Shown piece after piece: positions 1 to 13,000 of a DNA stretch of 64,000 nt (the stretch's first letter is position 1; every line of letters begins with the position of its first letter). The translations under genes were made by a program, and so were the position numbers. Origin of the DNA: Blastobasis lacticolella (Eukaryota; Arthropoda; Insecta; Lepidoptera; Blastobasidae); NCBI GenBank assembly GCA_905147135.1, contig LR990067.1:2232001-2296000 (forward strand), in the 5' to 3' direction. The notes under the pieces were generated by a model. The model was not told the DNA's origin and searched no databases. It saw only the letters and a list, made by a program, of their open reading frames with translations.

Positions 1-179
1 ATGATGTACAAGGCACTGTAGGTATATGTTCCAAACCAACAATGAGGTCATCTATTTCGTTTTGTTTACCCACATTACAAAATTAATCTGTTGGCGGGAA
101 TCGGACGTGAAATGAAGCTGGTGCCGCGCGCCGTCGCGCTCTCAATCGCAACTGTTGTATAATTTTATAGAGAAAGGAG

Positions 180-750
180 ATTTGTTTTGGTCCACCACCT
201 CCTCGGTGGAGGTTCGCCGGTCGTGGCATTCTGTATCACGTCCGCTGTATCGGCGCGCCGTTGCCGCTCCGCCGCGGGGCTCAGCTCCGGGCTCGATTAC
301 CGCCCTCGGCCGCCGCGGGTTGGAGCAGTCAGTCGGCCGCGCAGCTCTGTGCGCGACGTTCGTTCCTACGCGGAAGGCTCCGGTCGCCTCCCTCTAGTCC
401 CGGCCCACGAGTGCGAGCGAGACAGTGCACCGCGCGACAGAGACGGCACTATGGCAGTGTCGCAACCTCGCCCACCTGACCGTGTTGACGCCGCGCTCGA
501 AAAAGTTGCGCCGTTGCGCTATTTGGAGGCGCACGAATGTGCCCGCACGGAGCGTGCAGTGACGCTTTATTATCAGAAAACCTTTCTCTACCATTTATTG
601 AGTTATAAAAGACATTTTTCGTATAAAGTTGGAGATTTTGACACACCTGCACAAAGGATTCAGCGGTATGTAGTGGTTTTCTTTAAATTTTTAAACGAGG
701 TTGCGAGCGTTGCCCGAGGTGAATTGTTATCTCTACTGCCTAGATAAGTA
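180..750 (+). other. GC/CpG-rich block at the 5' edge, possible promoter or leader exon
   Basis: A CpG-dense stretch, unusual for this AT-rich window. An open frame begins at ATG 451 (MAVSQPRPPDRVDAALEKVA...) and reaches a possible donor CAGCG|GTATGT at 666. I do not recognise the peptide. It could be an alternative Sin3A leader exon with an upstream ORF, the first exon of another gene, or a CpG-rich promoter. Confidence 0.3.
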
Positions 751-1287
751 GGTGCTCACATCTTGTTTTGCCTTATTATGTGGGTTAGCTTATTCACTTT
801 TGAATAACATTAGGTTAGCATTGACGTTGAATCGCGCGATGTAATTGTTGGTATTTAGTCGCCATTTTCTACGTCGGTGACGAATACCGCCGCGCGCCGT
901 TCCGTCCCCGTTTCCCCTAGTCCACAGCAAACCGGACTCTACCGCTCTACTCTGAAAGGTGATTATCCTCAATCTGCTTTAACTTTTTCTTCAAAACGAG
1001 ATCCGCTCGTTATGATTCATTGTGGAAATAATAATCGTACTTCTTGAGAGAAGTGTGCACAATAAAAGACCTAAATCGACCGGTCCCATGTTTCAGAACG
1101 CACCTACCTATTGATAATTTCAGAACGTTCATACGCGCGCGGTAAAGTAAAAATGGCGGGATATGGAACGAATGTCATGTCGTTTTTTGTTGCCAAGTTG
1201 AAAGTTATCACGAAGCGCATTCGCGCCGCGTTTCGCTGGTAGTTGTGCACCTAGCCGCTGTTTTATCGATTTGTGTACGTTTTCCGC

Positions 1288-1448
1288 TATAAATAAGTAC
1301 GAGTTTGTGTCATCGGCACTGCGTCTCGGGACCGGTTTATGAACGAAAACCTGTGTAGGCGATCGGCTATTCCGAATTCAAAAGGCTTGCCCCGCGACTC
1401 CCGAGCGAAGCGAGTGACTTTCATATTATACTATACGCTGTCTGGCCC
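1288..1448 (+). promoter_or_regulatory. TATA promoter and 5' UTR exon candidate for Sin3A
   Basis: TATAAATA at 1288, an initiator-like TCATC with A at 1322 (34 bases on), then about 127 bases to a strong donor CCC|GTGAGT at 1449. This could be a non-coding first exon spliced to the acceptor at 3911. Spacing and motifs are seen; function is inferred. Confidence 0.4.
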
Positions 1449-2814
1449 GTGAGTACTTGAAGATTTTCGTTTTTGTTGCGTAATTTGTTTATAAAGCCTC
1501 TATATGAAGCGTTGGTCACGCTTCGCTGCTCTTTATTTAGCTCTCCCTACGTTTCACGACGTGACGTCACCACGTTAGGTGGTTTCATTTGTTTTTTCTC
1601 TGTATTCATTATTGTTTTTGCATGTTTGTGTGGCAAATTAACGCTGATATCGATAAAATTCTTGTTAGGTACGTTCCTTATCAAATTTCATTCACATACC
1701 ACGTTTTGCATATTCTAACCTCATTTGTGTCATCCTGAAGTTGGCTCCTGAGGTAGGTTTCCATGTTATATACAATATCTAATGCTAACACAGTGATATT
1801 TTACACCAGTTACTTTACCCAGTCTTGTAAGTAAGCTGAATTAATTTATGGACTCTACATTCAATGTAGTTTGAACTGTTCACAACAATTCATGGTATGA
1901 TAGTGCATTTATAACAACTACTTAACTTTATCTCAATAATATCTAAATAATACAGCACTCAGTATATCTAATCTTTTCTTGGGTATAATTAAAATCGATT
2001 TAATTGCAAGTTATCCAAATTGAGATCGATTTTTGCATGTCATTACAGTAGCAATGTACCTATACAATTTGATACCTTTGGAAGTGAATTATTGGTGTTT
2101 ACTACATTTGATCATTTTGACAAGTAAGTCTACTTGATTGGTTGGTGTATGAGTGTATTTGGTTATAATTAGTGAAAAGAAAAACTCAGATTGGGACTCT
2201 GAAGTGTTTGGAGGCCAGAGTTTATTGTGCAATAAACATCTATGTCCAAAAAGAATTGCTGATTGTTCATTCAGCTGGCTGGTCATGGTCAATTTGAGTT
2301 TGCCATATTAGTAGCTGTTTACAAAGTTGTCCCAAAATAACTAACTAGTTAAATTGTTGAAATATATACAGTATTTTTGTACATACAGACTTTTGACCTA
2401 CACCTAATCTTGGCCTTTTTATAAATATGTTTGTCATCATACGTTTTCATTGCAATGCTAAATATCATCACATATTTATGATCAAACCTGGCTTATGCCG
2501 AAATCCACTTTGTTACTCTTCCTTCTCCATCTGGCTCGAACTTCAGCATCATAACAATGTTAGCCATTGGCATTGGTTCCTGCATCCGGCTCAGAGATAC
2601 CATCCTTAACATTTCATAATTTGAGCAACTGACTATTTTGTAATGACATAGCTCCAATTAGACACAGAGCTGTAACAATCTAAAGTTTTGTTTTGACATC
2701 ACATTGATCTTTGCCTGAAGGACGTTATAGTACTACTTAAATTGGATTATAAAATCATAAGCAAAAAGTGCAGGCAGCTATTATCGTATTAATAAAAGTA
2801 TTAATCCAAAGTGT

Positions 2815-3255
2815 GGCCCCCACATCCCGTTGGCTACCTCCATAGGTCTCTGACTGCGTACATGGGGGCATATCAAAGCCAGCATTGGAAGCATCAGAGT
2901 TCTTTGTAACTTATGGTGTGCCGAAAATGCTAGAACATGTCATCGTTTGTAATAGTAACATGTACATACATAGATGTTAAGAGTTAGGTAGGGAAGTTCC
3001 CTTGTGACTAAGACTTAACTGAAATAAAACTCAAACTGAACTAAACAATTTATTGATTATGGTTTTTTAAAATACAAATCTTAACTTCATTTTATCTATT
3101 AAGATAATCTTGCATTGTCTTGTAATCTATAAATTATTAAAAAATAAATTTTATGGTTTAACTAAACTTATCAAATTTGTTAAAAAGCGACATCGTGGCT
3201 ATTTGAAATATGACATGTAGCCTTAATATTACATATATGCATAACATCGTACATC
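2815..3255 (+). repeat. Dispersed repeat copy 1 upstream of exon 1
   Basis: Shares with 4540-5185 the block ggcccccacatcc..gttggctacctc..tgcgtacatgggggcatat and a long AT-rich tail (aatcttgcattgt, catgtagcctt). In one frame the start reads [14 protein letters not shown] and stop, like the C-terminus of a non-LTR ORF. Probably a LINE 3' end. Confidence 0.65.
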
Positions 3256-3607
3256 TTGATTAGTCGGCAGAGACTGCATTGTTCCACTTGCTATGGTCCT
3301 GACAAATGTCTCTTGCTTCTTCCACATTCATCAACCTTTCATTTATGCACAACAGTTTAGGGTACTCTTGCACTGACTTTTGTTCAATATTACCTAATCT
3401 TAATATTACTATCTACATGTTTGTGATGTGTTTATTATGAAAATGCCTTATTCTAGGTGGATTTTTATCAATACATTTAAGTGAAACACAGTGGCTATCA
3501 AATTACAAGTCGCATAGACATACATAACTAAATTACTGTACTTTTGTGCATAAAGCTTTAATAAATAAATTAGGCATTATCTTTGAAAAATAAGAAATAA
3601 TACTCAT

Positions 3608-3830
3608 TTTGGCGTCTACATCCCGGTTGTGCTCTCAGGTGTTTGGGCCCAAGGTCCGTCTTGACCATGACCCAGTATTATGATTTAATGTGGTGCAACT
3701 ACATTGGAGATACTGTCATCTGAGACCACAGGGTCACAGTACCAGGGGAGTCATCACAGATTGGGTCATGGTACGAGAGCACAACCGGGACATTAACGAT
3801 AAGATGACCAATTATGCAGGTTAAAGCCAT
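3608..3830. repeat. Rearranged SINE B fragment
   Basis: Begins in minus sense (ttggcgtctacatcccggtt) and ends in plus sense (gagcacaaccgggacattaa), so the same 3' end faces outward on both sides, a fold-back arrangement. Confidence 0.6.
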
Positions 3831-3911
3831 ATTTTAAAAATAATACAAATTGAAATCCCCAAACCCATACATCCCCACGACCAGTGAATAATGAAACCTT
3901 CCTCGTTGCAG

Positions 3912-3943
3912 GTGACTGTGTAATGGGCACGCTCTGAGCGAGG
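3912..3943 (+). other. Sin3A: End of Sin3A 5' UTR in the first coding exon
   Basis: A good 3' splice site (cctcgttgcag) ends at 3911, so the first coding exon probably begins at 3912 with 32 nt of leader. This implies at least one upstream non-coding exon. The coordinate is inferred from the splice motif only. Confidence 0.55.
3923..3937 (+). promoter_or_regulatory. Four-codon upstream ORF before the Sin3A start
   Basis: ATG GGC ACG CTC TGA lies in the leader, ends six bases before the Sin3A ATG at 3944 and is in the same frame. It rules out a 5' extension of the main frame in this exon and could lower or gate initiation at 3944. Regulation is inference. Confidence 0.5.
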
Positions 3944-4021
3944 ATGATGAAGCGAACGGGTCCCCAGAGGCTGGCGCCGGATGAGCCGGCGCCGCTGCCT
4001 CCGCAGGGAATATCCGCTCAG
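3944..4021 (+). CDS. Sin3A: Sin3A exon 1 (residues 1-26)
   Basis: Starts with two tandem ATGs (3944, 3947) and encodes [20 protein letters not shown] followed by QGISAQ, a basic then Pro-rich N-terminus of a kind common in insect Sin3A. The donor is CAG|GTTGGT at 4022 (phase 0). It is followed by an 8.8-kb intron. Confidence 0.85.
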
Positions 4022-7000
4022 GTTGGTACCATTGCTTTTTTAATTATCAAGATTAAGCACTCGCAATATTCGGGAACTGGATGGGTGACCGTTTCGTACT
4101 TTGAAGCTAGGCGCAATAAGCTCGCCACTCGTAGGTGTGCCTCCTAATACTGTTGGCAAAGCGAAGTTGACCAAGTTCTTCCCTTGGGTAAATAATTTAG
4201 GGCCCCGTGACGGTTTAAGAAATTTATTTATTAAGCAGTCTAGTGGTGGTGTGCGAGACCGACGACAAAAGTTAAGCAATGCATGCCTTATAGTGGCCAA
4301 TTACGAAAGACCTAGGGTTTCTGTAGGCTAGAAAATGCCAACAAATTTTTCTATTGTTAACACTGCAATCATCAACCCGCCTGCCCAGTCTAAGGATTAA
4401 GGCAATAACCTTTCCTTTCGTGGCAGAGGCTCTAAGTCCTGCAGTGAACTGTTATGGGCTGTGATGATGACGATGATGAATCAGAAATTCTCTTCTATTA
4501 TCATTTTGCACTTCACGTATTTATAAAAAGAAACCAAAATGGCCCCCACATCCAGTTGGCTACCTCTATAGGTCTCGTGACTGCGTACATGGGGGCATAT
4601 CAAAGCCAGCATTGGAAGCATCAGAGTTCTTTGTAACTTATGGTGTGCCGAAAATGCTGGGACATGTCATCATTTGTAACTCATCAGATTTATGTTCCGT
4701 ATATGTAAAATAAATAAGTATAGAGATAGGTGTTCAGGTTAGTTTGGGGAGTTCCCTCGTGATTATGACTTAACTGAAACTCAGCTCATACAGACAATTT
4801 AATAATTTTTTGTAAAATTAAAATTTACAATCAAATGTTCATGCTTATTAGAAACAAAAATTCAATTTGGCTAAACATTATTCTTTTACCATACATATTG
4901 AATGAAATTGAATACAAATTCGGAATGTAACAATGTTATTATTACGAGTATTACTTAAACCATTCATAAAATAATGTTACCTTAATTACAATCAATATTG
5001 ATCATGATTTTTTAAATTTTCATCTTAAATTATTTTTTTCTGTTAAGGTAATCTTGCATTGTGTTGTAATCATTTATGGTATAACTAACTTTTTAACACA
5101 TCAATTGTGTTAAAAAGTGACATTGGGGCTATTTCAAGATCACATGTAGCCTTGAAATTACATACATACATAAGAGCAATAACATCTAAATCATGATACT
5201 TGAACATCTTTATCAGAGGTCATCGTTGTCAACATAATTATCCCAGCCCAGTATCAAGTCCACTGCTGGATTTGAAGCTCCTCTACAGCAGTGGAGGGCT
5301 TTGATATAATTGCCACACCTGGCACGGTTGGAGATTGCAGTGTTTAAAAATATTTAATGTAAGAAAACGCTCCTGTCTTTACTGTTGTTCGGTGGTCCTA
5401 GCCGGTATAGTTCGCTTGACATGAATAAGAAAAACTATAACAAAGACATCTAATTAAATAAATCATTGCATATCTCTTCTATAGGCCTGCTGGAAGAGTA
5501 TTTCTTTTCGGAAATAAGTTGTCGGTTTTAATTTTGTAATGTGTACAATAAATGAATAAGTAATTTATTTTTGATCATAATTAAACCAATAAAAAATTAC
5601 AGAAGCATTACACAATAATTTCAAATAATAATTTATGCTACAAATTTTGTGTCCAAAAGATTAATAGCAACAAACAGTACTTTTTAAATTTTTTAATGTT
5701 TTGATTATTTATTTTAACAACAATATCCAAATTGGTCATTGGCTACTGCAACCACACCAATACCTAGTGTAGAAAACCTGAAATCACCTCAGTGACCTAA
5801 ACACCCACGAATCTAGAGCCTAATCTATTCACTGCAGCCTTGAAAGCGTCCAGATTATGAGCAGAGTCCTAAAACATACTTTAAATAAATAAATAAAATA
5901 TTCGTGGACAAATTCACACAGCGCCATCTAGCCCCAAACTAAGCAAAGCTTGTGCTATGGGTGCTAGATGACTGATATACTACTTAAATACTTTTAAATA
6001 CATACTTATTATACATTGAACACCCAGACCCTTGACATAAATTAAAATTCATCATTTCAATTTCTGCCCGGTCGGGAATCGAACCCGGGACCTCTTGCGG
6101 CGTTTACTTTTCACAACACTAGCTCGTTTAGGCTACCCCTGCTTTCGTACCCCTGTTTTTACGTCGGGGACCTCTTGCGGCGTTTACTTTTCACAACACT
6201 AGCTCGTTTAGGCTACCCCTGCTTTCGTACCCCTGTTTTTACGTCGGGGCAGAGACTAAGCCGTGGCGCTGTCACATGGTGACACATCGACCATCGATCA
6301 AGTCGCGTGCTCCTTTGTCGTAACGATCCTGACCTTCGTATGTCACGCGATTGATGCCCCCGGTGTTGCTAAACTGCTTACCTTTAGACTGTATAGTTAC
6401 CGTCTTAGTTACCGTCTAAAGGTGAGCAGTTTTGCTGTCAAGCTATTTAGTTTAAGTTTAACGTCTGTCACTAGTGTAACAGACGTTCCGTCCTGGCTGG
6501 AGCCGACCAACAGTCTGATGCAGTTGATACTAAAGTCATTTTGAATATTTCTATGTTTTTAAGTTAGGAGAGATATGGTTCCTAAGTGTTCGAATTTGCT
6601 TCGTACACTGATAAATTGAAATTTAAACTGATCTTCATATGTTATTTAATTTTTTTATGTTATACAAGTGATTATACAAGTGACGTCCCCAGCTTCGCAC
6701 GGGTTTTTTGTCTTTTCTTTACTTTAATAGGCATGTATTAAATATATAACCTTTCCGGATGAAATTATCTAATTGATAGTGAAAACCTCATGAAAATTTC
6801 TTCAGTCATTCATGTGGTATCATAAGCTAATGGAAAAGTCAGTGAACAAAAATCGCATATGGCGTTTTAATGTAGGTAATTTTTTTTATCGACTAAAGGT
6901 TTTTACAATATACGTGACAACCGAGGATGACAATACATTAAAATTTGTTTGATAATAGAATTATCTTGATAAATATTATGCTATTTGCGGCGATTGTGTG

Positions 7001-10000
7001 TATAGACGTTCGTTGCTCTTTCACTCAAAAGGTACTGGAAGCATTTTGATGAAATTGTTGTAGCTTATATCCCAGACTACTGCGATCTCTCCAACCCGTC
7101 TGCCCAGCGTGGGGATTATGGCAATAACCTCCCCTCCGTGGGAGAGGCCGTAAGTCCTGCAGCGGATTATTATGGGCTGTGATGATGAATCTGGAGTACG
7201 ATAACTTTAAACTACTTCAAACGTTAAAGCCTTTAAGCGCTATTGTCATCATTATTGGCAACATAATGTTAGACATAACTTTATTATTTAGTGTATGTCC
7301 GTGGTGCGTTTCTCCTGATTTCTGGCATTGACTTGGCCTATTTTGTTTTACGCTTTTTGAGGGAGGAGGTCGGTACACTATATTTCCTACACCTATCTGT
7401 TACTTCTAAATTCAATTTGTTGCGGGTACCAAAACAGCTTGTCCTCGAGCGTGCCTGAGTGTCAACACTCAGGACCTGTGTTGTCGCCGCTGTAGATCCT
7501 GGCTACTGGGTGGGAATGAGTGATGGGGCAATCCCTTTTTAAGCTGGTCCCAACTGGCCTGAAGATTTCGCCTGTGACACTGGAAAACCTCCCGCCCATA
7601 TTATTATAACGCGTTTAAAACAACCATTGTATAACACAGATTGTGGATACTGGCACCACGATAAAGCCGGTACACTTTGTTAGAACAATGTCTTGATAAG
7701 ATTGTCGTCTGGGATTGAATAGGTTCTGTTATGTCTCTCTGGGTGCGGACTGATAAGATAGTGGCGGTCAGAGGAAGTGTTTGTGTGAAAATATTTCCCG
7801 TCAAGTCTTGCTGGTGTGTCTTGTCAGACGTATTACTTGATGGAACAGTGGCAGCGTGCTTGCGATACCGATAACTAAGGCCAACGCTTGCAGAGTCCGT
7901 GGTGGGTGACCGTTTTGCAGTTTATAGCTAGTCGAACGTTCAGCACCACAACGAGCTCGCACATTAGCGTATCTAGGGCTATTTTCCGTGGCCAAAGAAG
8001 CAGAGTCAATCGACAATGTAAAGTCAGTGAGCACCCGATCCTGGGGTGGGCACTAGACCATTCTAAGGTGGGCACGGCCCACCCGGCCCCCCTCTTTCTA
8101 CGCCTATGAGCTCGCCACTCGTTCGGTGTGCCTCCTTATACCGTTGGCGAAGTAACCTTGAGTAAGGTCTTCTGCTGGGGATCTTGAGACTGGTTGAACA
8201 GTCTCGGGAGCTGATTGGAACCCCGTTACGATATATACTATTACGGATGGGTTTTAAACTATCTCCATCGATCCTGAACTTTGTAGGCTTTGTATAACCC
8301 GCGCCACAAAGGGTGGAGGGGATTTCGCGCAGGTAATCGTATGCAGCGCAAGTCGAACCACGTGACCCGCCAAGTCTCTTCTCATTTGACACTAGCTATA
8401 CTCCTTTTGTGGAGGCAGTGGCTTTTTGTGGGCTGCCTGAAAATGCTGTCTTTCATAATGCCTTCTAGACATTTAATTGGGTACATTTTTGATAATGGAC
8501 ATCACAGCAGTACACACGTACATAGGTCCATAAGGTAACGCCCTTTTTTAATTTGTTGTCTATGGAGGCACACAGACGGACGGTCCAGACTCCTGAAGTC
8601 CATACAAACCACAGCAATCAGCAGTGTTATGTCGAATGCATTTTGTTTTACATTATTATTATTGTTGTTATGATGTGTAGTCACTGCACTTGTGTCTAAT
8701 GTTTATCGAGTCTGTTTTTAAGAGTTCACTGAAGGAGCACTTATGACAGTTTGTGGTAGTTTGTACCATGCACTCACTACGCGATGAGTGTATGGAACTG
8801 TACACATCTTTGTTTCCTGCTGTTGCAATCATAAATTCGTTCACCTTCCAAGAACGCAGTCCCTGTGGGCCCTAGAGCTTTCACGTGTGCACACAATAAC
8901 AATGATACGTGTATCGGCCCCACGTTATTATTTGTTTATCAACCTTGAACGATAGTAATGGCGTGACGTAATTATCGTATAATTGCATTGAAGTCTTATT
9001 TAAATAAATTAACTGTGTACAATGTACACAGTTGGCAATGGATGTGTCGAGTCAATAAACGTTAAAAGGCGTACGATTTGTTTTTACGTATGTTACCAGC
9101 TTGATTATTTACAACAATATTGTAATTAGTACTACTGGAGATCAATATTGGAATATGTAGGCAGCCATAGATTGACTCGAGGCAGCATTTATATATAATA
9201 TATCGAACGCGGTCCGGCTCTGCCTGGCATTGTCGAGCACGGTTCGGTCGTGGTTGGCGTGGGGTGGGTTTGCTGTGGCCATAGGGCGGTCAGCGTGTCA
9301 CTGTGTGTTTCCTTCCTACTTTCCTACCCCCCTCCTTTTTGACGATTGATAGAGATATTTAATGTCCTAATCAATAAAGAAATTTTGAATTTTGACATCG
9401 TTAAGTTGCGATTTTGCATTTTTGTTATCTGCAACCTAAATGTATGAATTGTAGATGTTATGGGCGACAGTTAACCACTTACTATCAGGCGGGCTGTCTG
9501 CTTGTTTGTCACTAAGTAGCATACATCAAATGATGTGAGAGTCAAGGAGGGCTTATGGCGCGCGGATGCCAAAGACCGGAGTGGAGAAGAAAGAGTTGGA
9601 GGGATCCTGGCAGAAGCCGGGATTGATCGTTATGATGGTGATGGTGTGATAACGGTGTTGGTTCTAGGAGGCCAGACTGCGCCATTTTTTCCATACGATA
9701 TGTAGGTTTCGCAGTCCCCTTTTTTCCTCCCTGGGTTTAAACACGAAGACTTCGGACGCAGCCTTTCCTCTTTTTTAACCCTCGACGAAAAAGAGGGGTT
9801 TTAAGTTTGACGTGTGACGATTTGGATGCGGTTTTCTCTATTTGAAAGCCAGTTTAATCGAGATGGTTATAAGCTTTGTTTCATTAAAATCGGTACTGTT
9901 GTTTTGAAAATATGTGAGTTAGAATAAACTTTGTCACGGGTTATCCGACTTTTTCTGTCGGTTTGGTTATCAAGCTCTCGGGTAAGCAGGCTAGGATCTC

Positions 10001-13000
10001 CACAGCCTTAATTGGTCACATCGATTGTGCAAATATCCAACACTACAGTGTCCAACGAGATAGCAAACGCGCGACAAAACACATAAAACATAGTAATTTA
10101 TACCAGAACAAAATAACACTTAACCACCGATAATAACTGCAGACTGTGCTGTAAATATGAGGTTATCAAGGCCTTTATCAATACCTCTAGTACGGTATTG
10201 AAATAAACAAGTTCAAATTGTGATGCATGCACTGTTTTGCATAGTTTTCTCCCGGGGTTTATGTAATATCAAGTAATAAACGGTAACGGAATCATTCAAG
10301 ATTTGGGTGTGGAATGAGTTCTCAGCCACAGTGTTTCCTTTGAACTATGACATGGGATCGTTCAAGAGGTATATTAGAGGTCTGTTCAGAGGCGGGTACC
10401 GCCCCTGGTGTTGCTGATGTCCATGGGCGGCGGTGACCGCGCACCATCAGCTGACCCGCATGCCTGTTTGTCTGCCGTATAACATAAAAAACGAAAAAAA
10501 CAGTCAGTTGCAGGTGATACTAATCCGTACGCAGTATAAAATTAAGTCGCTAAGGGTGCCGGGGACGAAGTCGGACGCCCGACCAAGGTCCTGACACTTC
10601 CACCAGCCTCAGGGTCCCCAGCGAAAGACGTTGGCCAACCTAGCTTCGCCAACGGTATTAGGAGACACACCTAACGAGTGGCGAGCTCGTTGCGGTGCTG
10701 AACGTTTGACTAGCCTCAAAGTACAAAACGGCCACCCATCCAGGACTGAAACGCTGCGTGCGTTGCTATCACTCTCGCCCGCAAACTACCCTAACATTTA
10801 TAATATTGGTGTAGAGGCGATATTTTCCGCAATATTACGTATAGTGGGTGGGGAAATGTATTTTCGCCGTGGCGGCGTGTTCGCGGCTATTTTTGACGCG
10901 AAGCTGAGTCATTGCGCGCTGCGGCGTTGGCGGGAGATAGTCGTGGCCATGTTGCTTGCTTGGTTTGTTGTGGTTGCGTTTTGGGGGGAAACGGTGGGGT
11001 TACCGGCGGCCCTGTAGCGAAAAAGCTCAGTCGTGTACGACTGTACAGTCATGTTTAGTATTTTCTCTACATAATGATATCGTTGCTTGTGGCACTCGAT
11101 CGATAGTCTCTGCCTATTCTTGCGAGATGCCGGAGTTAATGTGTATGTATGGCTGTAATTAATAAAATACCATCACAGAGTGCCAATCTGCTCCAGAGAC
11201 TGTTCAATCAGTCTGTGTCCCCAGCGGACCTTGGTCAACCTCGCTTTCCCTCCGGTGTGTAAGGACTGGTTCCTGTTTTGTACTGATCTCGTAATGAACA
11301 ATTATCAAAATCACCATTTCCCAAAATGACTATTATCTAGTAGCCAAATTGATATTTGTACACAAAACTAGCCAACCTTCGCCTTAGCCAGGCTTCGCAC
11401 AGGTTCTCAACCAAAATTTATAGGTTTACCCCAGTGGCTAATCTGACTAAAATTGTCTGAAGATTTCAAATCGCGAATCTCAGCCCTGAAGGGATATCTT
11501 CACCTTTTTGTGTGGGTTCATAGTAGGGATGTTACGGAGGTGGTTTTATCGGACCCGAAGTCGGAGTCGGAGTTTCTAAAATTGGTTTTTCGGAGTCGGA
11601 ACCGGAATCGGAAGCGGAATCGGAGTCGGAGGCGGAGTTGGAGATAATAGCGGTGAAGAAAGATGTGAAGGGCAGGCAATAAAATAAAATAGTAAAAACA
11701 TTAATCAATCTGCCTCTTTAATTTCAATTAAAAATTGTAAACCTATATCATATAGGCGTCACAAATAAAAACAAACAAATTTTTATGACAGTTAGCAAAT
11801 TAAATCAAATTAATTGACACCAGAAGGAGCAAATTATATTTAATAAACAACAGCTTTGCAGCTTTGTCTCCGTCCAATCTATTTCTTAACGGATCATAGA
11901 TTAGGCAAGTACCACTAAAAAGTTGTTCGCTTGCTACTGAACCTGGTGGACACGATAAATATTGGAGGACAATCGGTTTAAGGGATTGGAATTTTGTATT
12001 TCCATTCACTTTCCACTAGTTCCAAATCAAAAACAGATAACTTTAATTGACACAACGCACAAAACAAAACAAACCATCCGTATTGCGTAACAACAAGTGA
12101 AATATTAATCCATGACCGAACGCGTGCTTTTCCAACGACATGCATTAACCTGTTCGTACAGTTCGTACACGTTGACAACAGCCGCCGCGCGTCGCCGCCG
12201 CCGCTATCTGCTATGGTTTGACCTCCGATTAAAACCTCCGATTTAAAAATATCGGAACCGAAGTCGGAACCGGAGGTGTAAGATCAATCGGAAGCTCCGA
12301 CTTATCGGAGTCGGAGTCGAAGCTCCGTAACATCCCTAGTTCATAGCAACTCGTCCCGTTTGTAGCTCGTCCCATTCGCGACTTGAGTACGCAAGCAAGG
12401 GATATTAGTTTCGTTTTGCACGTCTCTCTTACGTATGTATAATAAGTATGTATTAAAAAAAGTATATGGTAGTTTATCAGTTATCTAAAACCCTTAACGC
12501 AAGCTTTGCGTACTTTGGGGCTAGATGGCGCTGTGTGAATTTGACCAAGCATATTTTAAATAATCGTTAATGGGACGAGTTGCGAATAGGACTCGTGTCT
12601 CAATTTTACTTTATCGCCATATACGAGACACAGGATGTCATTTATGTTATGGACAACAGTTACTACTTTCCATCAGATCATGATAAAAAGTGTTTAAATA
12701 CAAAATTAAGTCTAAGTAAATATTAAATTTAATCGCAATTGGTTTTTCCAATCTCACCGTTCTAATGTCTCTAGTTATTGTTACAGATACAGCAAGCTGG
12801 AGCCAGCAACATGCACACCCTGGCCCAGTCGGCACAACCACAACTACTAGGTGAGTTGCACTTTACTTTAAAATATATTTAAGACATTTCAGCAAATTTA
12901 TTTCATAAAAATATCTGCCAAATAGAAATATACCCATGTCTTGTGTCTGGTAGAAATTTCAATGAACTGCGACATCATCTTGGCGGTTGTGCTCTCGAGC

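Larger units (their letters stand above)
1450..3911 (+). other. 5' UTR intron candidate (no gene)
   Basis: AT-rich DNA without a convincing coding frame. It contains a non-LTR-like fragment (2815-3255) and a rearranged SINE fragment (3608-3830). Nothing else recognised. Confidence 0.5.
4022..12786 (+). other. Sin3A intron 1 (8.8 kb), repeat-filled
   Basis: No supported gene. It contains a 5S-like repeat, LINE and SINE fragments, an 80-bp tandem duplication, hairpins, a hAT MITE and a hAT transposon remnant (listed separately). Blocks at about 9180-9310 and 10830-11030 are GC-richer and unexplained. Confidence 0.7.

Noticed and set aside
187..747. 186-codon open frame as a protein-coding gene
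   Set aside because: A GC-rich chance frame with Arg/Pro-rich, low-information sequence; only the part from 451 to the donor at 666 is kept, as a weak exon candidate.
6060..6250. CRISPR-like array
   Set aside because: Only two abutting identical units with no spacers, in a eukaryotic intron.
10631..11017. 128-codon open frame as a gene
   Set aside because: The first part is the 5S-like repeat on the opposite strand; the rest resembles no protein and has no splice support.
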